Position numbers and translations under genes: made by a program
The notes under the pieces: model-generated
Databases searched by the model: none
Told to the model about the DNA's origin: nothing
Seen by the model: only the letters and a program-made list of their open reading frames with translations
Shown here: piece by piece, positions 5,783-9,903 of the stretch
How the letters are laid out: the number at the start of each line of letters is the position of its first letter
How positions within the stretch are numbered: the first letter of the stretch is position 1
Source: an uncultured Bacteroidales bacterium
GTDB lineage: Bacteria > Bacteroidota > Bacteroidia > Bacteroidales > Paludibacteraceae
NCBI GenBank assembly: GCA_937885465.1
Contig: CAKZZM010000118.1
Coordinates: forward strand, 1 to 9,903
DNA length: 9,903 nt
Reading direction: 5' to 3'

Positions 5783-5811
5783 CCAAACTAAGTGCAGAAT
5801 TGCGTGCATAA

Positions 5812-5899
5812 GGAGAGATGCTCGAGTGGTTGAAGAGGCACGCCTGGAAAGCGTGTAAGCGCCGAAAGCGCTTCCGGGGTTCGAATCCCCGTCTCTCCG
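5812..5899 (+). tRNA. tRNA-Ser (anticodon GGA)
   Basis: This is an 88-base class II tRNA. The acceptor stem pairs GGAGAGA (5812-5818) with TCTCTCC (5892-5898), with discriminator G5899. The anticodon stem CACGC/GCGTG encloses loop CTGGAAA with anticodon GGA, reading UCC and UCU. A long variable arm (GCGC/GCGC type) and the T-loop GGTTCGAATCC are present. CCA is not encoded. The 9 bases at its 3' end (GTCTCTCCG) recur at 5911-5919. Confidence 0.97.
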
Positions 5900-5993
5900 C
5901 AAGCGGTATGGTCTCTCCGTAAAAGAGATTAACGGAAATTGTTTTTTTTGACAAATAATATTAATATAAAGAATAACTTAAAATTTTAAGACA

Positions 5994-6812
5994 ATGAAAA
6001 AAGTATTTGCAACCCTTACGGTTTTCGCAATGCTCTCATTAGGCAGCGTTGCAGTAATGGCTCAAGAGGAAGCAGCACCTGTTGCTGCCGAAACAGAACA
6101 AGTGGCTGAGGAGGCTGCTCCGGCGGAAGCAGTTGCTGTAGAGGCTCCTGCTGATGAGGATGGTGGGCTCGTGGCTCTCCACCAATGGTTGAAGACAAAG
6201 TTTATTGAAGGTGGTGCCGGCTTTATGGCAGTTACTTTCCTTTGCTTGGTATTTGGTCTTGCTCTTTGCATTGAGCGTATCATTTATCTCTCTCTCTCTA
6301 AAACCAACACAAAGGATCTTCTCGCTAAAGTAGAGGAAGCTTTGAAGAGCGGTGGTATAGATGCGGCGTTAGAGGTATGCCGCAATACTCGCGGTCCTGT
6401 GGCTTCAATCTTCTATCAAGGTCTGAGTCGTTACGATGAGGGCGTGGATGTAGTAGAAAAGACAGTTGCTTCCTATGGTGGCGTTCAACTCGGTCTTTTG
6501 GAGAAGAACCTCTCTTGGATTACTCTCTTCATCGCTATTGCTCCTTCTATGGGTTTCATGGGAACCATCGTGGGTATGATTGAGGCATTCGATAAGATTC
6601 AACAGGTAGGTGATATGTCAGCAACCGTTGTTGCCGGTGGTATCAAGGTCGCTTTGTTGACCACTCTTGCAGGTCTTATCATCGCCATTATTCTGCAAAT
6701 ATTCTACAACTATATTCTTTCTCTTGTTGAAGGTTTAGTTAACGAAATGGAGGATAGCTCTATTTCTCTGCTTGACCTCGTTGTTCGCTATGACGCTGAG
6801 CAGAAGAAGTAA
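5994..6812 (+). CDS. exbB: MotA/TolQ/ExbB proton-channel family protein
   Basis: This 272-aa inner-membrane protein forms the ring around ExbD and conducts protons to energise TonB or a Tol-like partner. An N-terminal signal-like segment (1-23, ending VMA-QEE) is followed by an Ala/Glu/Pro-rich periplasmic linker (24-57). Transmembrane helices lie at about 75-98, 172-196 and 213-240. The conserved family core is clear: APSMGFMGTIVGMIEAFDKI (183-202) and the last helix GGIKVALLTTLAGLIIAII (215-233) with the pore-lining Thr residues. The cytoplasmic domain lies between helices 1 and 2. It is first in an operon with a four-helix membrane protein and two ExbD proteins. There is no Shine-Dalgarno site, and no consensus promoter was found in the 94 bases after tRNA-Ser. 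ExbB and TolQ cannot be told apart by sequence alone in this phylum; ExbB is the likelier reading. Confidence 0.93.
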   Translation: MKKVFATLTVFAMLSLGSVAVMAQEEAAPVAAETEQVAEEAAPAEAVAVEAPADEDGGLVALHQWLKTKFIEGGAGFMAVTFLCLVFGLALCIERIIYLSLSKTNTKDLLAKVEEALKSGGIDAALEVCRNTRGPVASIFYQGLSRYDEGVDVVEKTVASYGGVQLGLLEKNLSWITLFIAIAPSMGFMGTIVGMIEAFDKIQQVGDMSATVVAGGIKVALLTTLAGLIIAIILQIFYNYILSLVEGLVNEMEDSSISLLDLVVRYDAEQKK

Positions 6813-6884
6813 TTAGTTATAAGTTATAAGTAACAGATAACTGTTTTTTCAAAATTATCAACCGATAACTAATTATTTACGACA
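6813..6884 (+). promoter_or_regulatory. Structured spacer inside the exb operon
   Basis: AATTAGTTAT (6811-6820) pairs perfectly with ATAACTAATT (6865-6874). Inside it, AGTTAT (6822-6827) can pair with ATAACT (6837-6842), followed by TTTTTT. The fold starts at the exbB stop codon and ends just before the next start, so it could act as an mRNA-processing or partial termination site. Stems are AT-rich and weak. Confidence 0.4.
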
Positions 6885-7364
6885 ATGAAGAATTATAGTA
6901 TGATATCAAGAGTAACCCTGTGGGCGCTGCTGTTATTCGGCATTTTCGCTACCATAGTCTTTTTCGTTGGTGGTAACGAGGCAGTGGGTTACGAGGTAGC
7001 AGGCGATATGCTTGCCGTACCTAATTTTACTAACTTGTTTCTCGGAACAAACTATGCATACTTTTTCATTGCTCTGCTTGTGACGCTCTTCTTTGTTTGC
7101 GTTGGTTTTATTAACAAATTTAAGCAGGACAAGAAAAAGGCATTGTTCTCATTAGGTGTAGTAGTTGCATTTATCCTCCTATTCGTTATATGCTGGCTGC
7201 TCGGCAGTCCTGAAAAGATAGATATTATCGGCTATGAGGGAACAGATAACCAAGGTTTCTGGGCTCAGCTATCCGATATGATGATATATGTATGCTACGT
7301 ATTGATATGCGGTGTTATTTGCTCCATTATTTGGGGTGCTATCTACACAAGAGTTAAGAAGTAA
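6885..7364 (+). CDS. Four-helix membrane protein of the exb operon, function unknown
   Basis: This 159-aa protein has four predicted transmembrane helices (about 8-28, 57-77, 86-107 and 131-153). A soluble loop lies after helix 1 (29-56), a short basic cytoplasmic loop KFKQDKKK (78-85) lies between helices 2 and 3, and another soluble loop (108-130) precedes helix 4. With positive charges at 78-85 and at the C-terminus (TRVKK), both termini and the central loop should face the cytoplasm. I do not recognise a characterised family. Its position between exbB and the first exbD suggests an accessory subunit of the motor, or an adaptor to a dedicated TonB-like partner. It lacks the ExbB/TolQ core motif, so it is not a second channel subunit. 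The ATG is the only plausible start; there is no Shine-Dalgarno site. Confidence 0.8.
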   Translation: MKNYSMISRVTLWALLLFGIFATIVFFVGGNEAVGYEVAGDMLAVPNFTNLFLGTNYAYFFIALLVTLFFVCVGFINKFKQDKKKALFSLGVVVAFILLFVICWLLGSPEKIDIIGYEGTDNQGFWAQLSDMMIYVCYVLICGVICSIIWGAIYTRVKK

Positions 7365-7381
7365 ACAAAAGGAGAACAACT

Positions 7382-7966
7382 ATGGCTAGCAGAAAAGTAC
7401 CGGCAATTAACGCATCGTCAATGGCGGATATCTCTTTCTTGCTTTTGATATTCTTCCTTATCACGACCTCAATGGATGTGAGTCAGGGTTTGGCTCGTCG
7501 TCTGCCCGCACCTCCTGATCCTAATCAAAAAGTAGAGGATGTAGAGATTAACAAGCGAAACATTTTCATCGTTAAGATTAACTCTGCCAACCAGCTTTTG
7601 GTTCAAGGTCAAGAATTGAATATCAAGCAACTTCGCGAGCGTGCGAAAGAGTTTATCGTCAATCCGCACGATGACCCCAATTTGCCGAAGCGTTATACGG
7701 AAGACATCCCGGGTTTGGGTCTTGTAACCTATACGCCCGACCATGTTATCTCCGTTCAGAATGATGTTGATACCAAGTATCAGGCTTATCTTGATGTGCA
7801 GAACGAACTGGTGGCGGCATACAACGAGTTGCGTGACGACTTCTCTCGCCAACAGTGGGGTAAGTACTTCAACGAACTTGATGAAGATCAGCAGAAACTT
7901 GTTCAGAAAGTGTTGCCGATGAAGATTTCAGAGGCTGAACCAAAAGATTATGGAGGGAAAAAGTAA
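7382..7966 (+). CDS. exbD: ExbD/TolR-family biopolymer transport protein, long form
   Basis: This 194-aa protein has a short cytoplasmic N-terminus and one transmembrane helix (about 15-32) with the essential proton-carrying Asp16 in SSMADISFLLLIFFLI. A periplasmic domain follows (from about 40). Typical ExbD proteins are near 140 aa; the extra length here lies in an insertion (about 90-125) and a helical, charged C-terminal extension (about 138-185) rich in Gln, Asp and Lys. The extension could reach the peptidoglycan or a partner protein. The start has AAGGAG seven bases upstream, the clearest ribosome-binding site of the operon. The stop codon overlaps the next start by one base (TAATG). 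Confidence 0.93.
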   Translation: MASRKVPAINASSMADISFLLLIFFLITTSMDVSQGLARRLPAPPDPNQKVEDVEINKRNIFIVKINSANQLLVQGQELNIKQLRERAKEFIVNPHDDPNLPKRYTEDIPGLGLVTYTPDHVISVQNDVDTKYQAYLDVQNELVAAYNELRDDFSRQQWGKYFNELDEDQQKLVQKVLPMKISEAEPKDYGGKK

Positions 7967-8436
7967 TGGCAAAGATTCGTAAATCAGAGAAGCGCGAGAT
8001 GCCGCAACTCAACACATCTTCGCTCCCGGACATTATCTTCATGCTTTTGTTCTTCTTCATGACCGTTACATCCATGAAAGAGGTAACATACAAGGTGCAG
8101 ATTAATAACCCGCAGGCAACGGAGTTGACCAAGTTAGAGAAGAAGTCTCTTATTCGTTATATCTATGTAGGTACTCCTACTCGTGAGTTCCAGAAGACGT
8201 ACGGTGCCGAGACTCGTATTCAACTTGACGACGCTTTTGCTGAGGTAAACGAGATTGAAGACTATATTGTTAATGAGCGTTCTGCCATGAAGGAGCAGGA
8301 TCAAGGATTCTTGACTGTATCTATCAAGGCAGACAAGGAAACGCGAATGGGCGTTATTTCAGATATCAAGCAGGCACTTCGCCGTGCGTATGCGCTGAAG
8401 ATATCTTACGCTGCAACAAATCGCACAAACTATTAA
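7966..8436 (+). CDS. exbD: ExbD/TolR-family biopolymer transport protein, short form
   Basis: This 156-aa protein is the second ExbD paralogue. A basic cytoplasmic N-terminus (MAKIRKSEKRE) precedes one transmembrane helix (about 22-37) with the conserved Asp22 in SSLPDIIFMLLFFFMTVTSM. A periplasmic domain (about 45-150) ends in the usual family pattern (LTVSIKADKETRMGVISDIK then LRRAYALKISYA). Translation is coupled to the upstream exbD by a one-base overlap, with GGAGG inside the upstream gene. ExbD works as a dimer within the ExbB ring, so tight coupling suggests that the two paralogues form a heterodimer. This is an inference. Confidence 0.93.
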   Translation: MAKIRKSEKREMPQLNTSSLPDIIFMLLFFFMTVTSMKEVTYKVQINNPQATELTKLEKKSLIRYIYVGTPTREFQKTYGAETRIQLDDAFAEVNEIEDYIVNERSAMKEQDQGFLTVSIKADKETRMGVISDIKQALRRAYALKISYAATNRTNY

Positions 8437-8470
8437 CCCTAAATTGGTAGTTAGATTATTTCGTGTTTAT

Positions 8471-8510
8471 GGTAAGAGACGGTGGAGAACACCGTCTCTA
8501 CCGTTTTTTT
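8471..8510 (+). terminator. Rho-independent terminator of the exb operon
   Basis: A 10-base GC-rich stem AGAGACGGTG / CACCGTCTCT (8475-8484 and 8490-8499), loop GAGAA, is followed after ACCG by seven T. On the other strand there is no T tract, so it serves the exb operon only. Confidence 0.93.
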
Positions 8511-8528
8511 AAGGGGTGGTTACATTGT

Positions 8529-8547
8529 GCTAATAGTTGTGATTAGC
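8529..8547 (-). other. Hairpin downstream of the kinase gene
   Basis: GCTAAT (8529-8534) pairs with ATTAGC (8542-8547) around a 7-base loop, about 20 bases past the kinase stop codon. It lacks a T tract on either strand, so it is at most a weak 3'-end stabiliser for the kinase mRNA. Confidence 0.3.
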
Positions 8548-8568
8548 AGGAAGTTGTCGGTGTGGGAA

Positions 8569-9555
8569 TTATCTTTCGGTGGCGAGTATGAGTGAGCATA
8601 GACCTTTGACCTCGGTCCATGTCTCTTCTGTGAGTTTAGCACCGAGAACCTCGCAGACCCGCCCTGCGGTAAGAGTGCCCATGTCGGCGCAGCTCTTGAG
8701 GTCGCAGCCTTGTGCTAACCCGTAGAGGAAACCGGCAGCGTAGTAGTCGCCGGCACCGGTTGAGTCCACGCAGTTGGTGCAGATGGCGGGAATAAGATAT
8801 TTCTCATGCCCTCGCTTGACGAGTGAACCGCGTTTGCCCACTTTAACGATAGCGATGTCACACCGTTCTGCCATAGCATCGAGTGCTGCTTCAGGGGCTA
8901 AGTTGGTGTAGGCAAGAGCCTCGTCTTCGTTGGCGAAGATGATGTTAACATAATTGCGGATAATATTGTCAAGAAACTCTTTGTTTTCGTTAATGATATT
9001 AAATGACGACATGTCGAGCGACACTTGCAGTCCCTGCTCTTTGGCAAGTCGTACGGCCTTTTCTATAACGGTGTGGCTCTGCACCATATATCCTTCGATG
9101 TGGAAGATGTCGTAGCCGGAAAAAATGCCCGGTACGATATCTTCTTCAGTTATGCTGCCCGAGGCACCGAGGTAGGTGCAGAAAGTGCGTTCGCCATCGG
9201 GTGTGATGAGTACGGTGCAGTAGCCGGAGGGAAGAACGGAGTGAAGGAAAATGGGGTTTACACCATTGCGAAGCATGTCCTGACGGAAGAAATCGCCTAT
9301 CTCGTCATGTCCGAGTTTACCGACGAATGATGCCTGACCTCCGAGCGAGGCGATGGCATTGATGGTATTGGCGGCGGAGCCGCCCGCCGTCATAGATTTG
9401 CGGGTAGAGGAGAAGTTGTGCTGCAAGTCAGCTGACTGCTCTAAAGAGATGTGGTTCATACTGCCCTTGCTGATGCCAAGAGCCTTGATATCCTCATCGG
9501 TGACTAACATAAGGATATCCGTTAGGGCATTACCCAGACCAAGTACCTTTTTCAT
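8569..9555 (-). CDS. PfkB-family kinase, adenosine-kinase/ribokinase-like
   Basis: This 328-aa cytoplasmic enzyme of the PfkB/ribokinase fold transfers phosphate from ATP to a sugar or nucleoside hydroxyl. The N-terminal GLGNALTDI (6-14) and the GG motif in SMTAGGSAANTINAIASLGG (54-73) shape the substrate site. The lid and central sheet include TPDGERTFCTYLGA (118-131), a pattern seen in adenosine-kinase-like members. The C-terminal PfkB signature VDSTGAGDYYAAGFLYG (263-279) carries the anion hole and catalytic base Asp270. Length is normal and nothing is missing. The exact substrate (adenosine, ribose, fructose or another) cannot be decided from sequence alone. It is a single gene, convergent with the exb operon, with its own promoter at 9649-9679. 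The start follows an A/T-rich leader without a Shine-Dalgarno site. Confidence 0.9.
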   Translation of the reverse strand: MKKVLGLGNALTDILMLVTDEDIKALGISKGSMNHISLEQSADLQHNFSSTRKSMTAGGSAANTINAIASLGGQASFVGKLGHDEIGDFFRQDMLRNGVNPIFLHSVLPSGYCTVLITPDGERTFCTYLGASGSITEEDIVPGIFSGYDIFHIEGYMVQSHTVIEKAVRLAKEQGLQVSLDMSSFNIINENKEFLDNIIRNYVNIIFANEDEALAYTNLAPEAALDAMAERCDIAIVKVGKRGSLVKRGHEKYLIPAICTNCVDSTGAGDYYAAGFLYGLAQGCDLKSCADMGTLTAGRVCEVLGAKLTEETWTEVKGLCSLILATER

Positions 9556-9610
9556 TTATTAAAGAATTGTGGCTTAAGTAGCGTTGTTGCTTGCACTTGT
9601 TATATGTGGC

Positions 9611-9626
9611 TCGGCGAATACGCCGA
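9611..9626 (-). promoter_or_regulatory. Small hairpin in the kinase leader
   Basis: TCGGCG / CGCCGA with an AATA loop forms a stable 6-bp hairpin between the kinase promoter and its start codon. It could affect mRNA stability; no known riboswitch is recognisable. Confidence 0.35.
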
Positions 9627-9648
9627 TAGTGGAACCGAAATCTCTTTA

Positions 9649-9679
9649 CAAAGGTACAAAAAATTCTCCACAAGGGCAA
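9649..9679 (-). promoter_or_regulatory. Promoter of the PfkB-family kinase
   Basis: On the minus strand, TTG (9679-9677), 20 bases, TACCTTTG (9656-9649) match TTG-N19/20-TAnnTTTG. The leader is about 85 bases. Confidence 0.75.
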
Positions 9680-9747
9680 AAGTAGGTTTGTAGGCGGTCA
9701 TTTTGCGTGGTAATTTAATTTTTTTTATATTTTTTTGCATTTTTATT

Positions 9748-9777
9748 TTGTCGGTTCAAAAAAAAGCACTATCTTTG
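9748..9777 (+). promoter_or_regulatory. Promoter of the tRNA-Asn transcript
   Basis: TTG (9748-9750), 19 bases, TATCTTTG (9770-9777) fit the consensus. It diverges from the kinase promoter across an AT-rich tract (9710-9745). About 70 bases of leader precede the tRNA. Confidence 0.78.
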
Positions 9778-9849
9778 CAGTCGCTTTCGTCAGGAGATGA
9801 TGCGTATTGTTTGATGATTGTTTAATGTGTCGTTTCTTGCGAAGGTGAT

Positions 9850-9903
9850 GCTTCCTTAGCTCAGTCGGTTAGAGCATCTGACTGTTAATCAGGGGGTCCA
9901 AGG
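9850..9903 (+). tRNA. tRNA-Asn (anticodon GTT), 5' part, cut by the window end
   Basis: The D-arm TAGCTCAGTCGGTTAGAGCA and the anticodon arm TCTGA-CTGTTAA-TCAGG are complete, with anticodon GTT at 9884-9886. The start at 9850 assumes a 7-base acceptor strand before U8-A9. The T-arm and 3' acceptor strand lie beyond the window. Confidence 0.93.

Noticed and set aside
5739..5954. 71-residue minus-strand open frame over tRNA-Ser
   Set aside because: It runs through the tRNA and its promoter in antisense, so it is not a gene.
5948..5993. Dedicated promoter for exbB (TTGACA in the T-rich leader)
   Set aside because: No TAnnTTTG lies at the right spacing and no good -10 alternative exists; reading through from the tRNA promoter is as likely.

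Overview
The window looks like chromosomal DNA from a member of the Bacteroidota, most likely the order Bacteroidales. Six separate sites fit the promoter consensus of that phylum's primary sigma factor (TTG, 19-20 bases, TAnnTTTG). Several genes start in A-rich leaders without a Shine-Dalgarno site. One gene encodes a large secreted beta-rich protein whose tail resembles a type IX secretion signal, and there is an ExbB / small membrane protein / ExbD / ExbD operon. The genus cannot be named from the sequence.

Layout. (1) Positions 1-2501 are an accessory island. Two type II toxin-antitoxin modules lie in tandem on the minus strand: a YafQ-like module (1293-1792) followed by a RelE/ParE-like module (109-685). 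Their proteins are unrelated, yet both are driven by almost the same 143-bp promoter-operator-leader block (690-832 and 1797-1939, 136/143 identical). The modules are bracketed by two inverted copies of a MITE-like element with 15-bp terminal inverted repeats. The right copy (2337-2501) is complete and has a 7-bp flanking direct repeat; the left copy (1-105) is cut by the window edge. A second, unrelated 166-bp inverted-repeat element (937-1102) lies between the modules. (2) Positions 2254-5667 hold a promoter, a long leader interrupted by the right element, a 988-aa exported surface-type protein and its terminator. (3) Positions 5753-5899 hold tRNA-Ser(GGA) with its own promoter. (4) Positions 5994-8510 hold the exb operon and a strong terminator. 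(5) Positions 8569-9679 hold a PfkB/adenosine-kinase-like sugar or nucleoside kinase on the minus strand with its promoter. (6) From 9748 to the end are a promoter and the 5' part of tRNA-Asn(GTT).

How it works together. The exb genes should form an inner-membrane proton-driven motor that energises TonB-dependent or Tol-type processes at the outer membrane; no tonB or tolA is present here. The toxin-antitoxin modules appear to be autoregulated through a palindrome that overlaps the -7 box of their shared promoter. The most unusual feature is the arrangement of the island: two different modules with one promoter sequence, between inverted mobile-element copies, beside a surface-protein gene whose promoter lies inside the segment those copies could invert.
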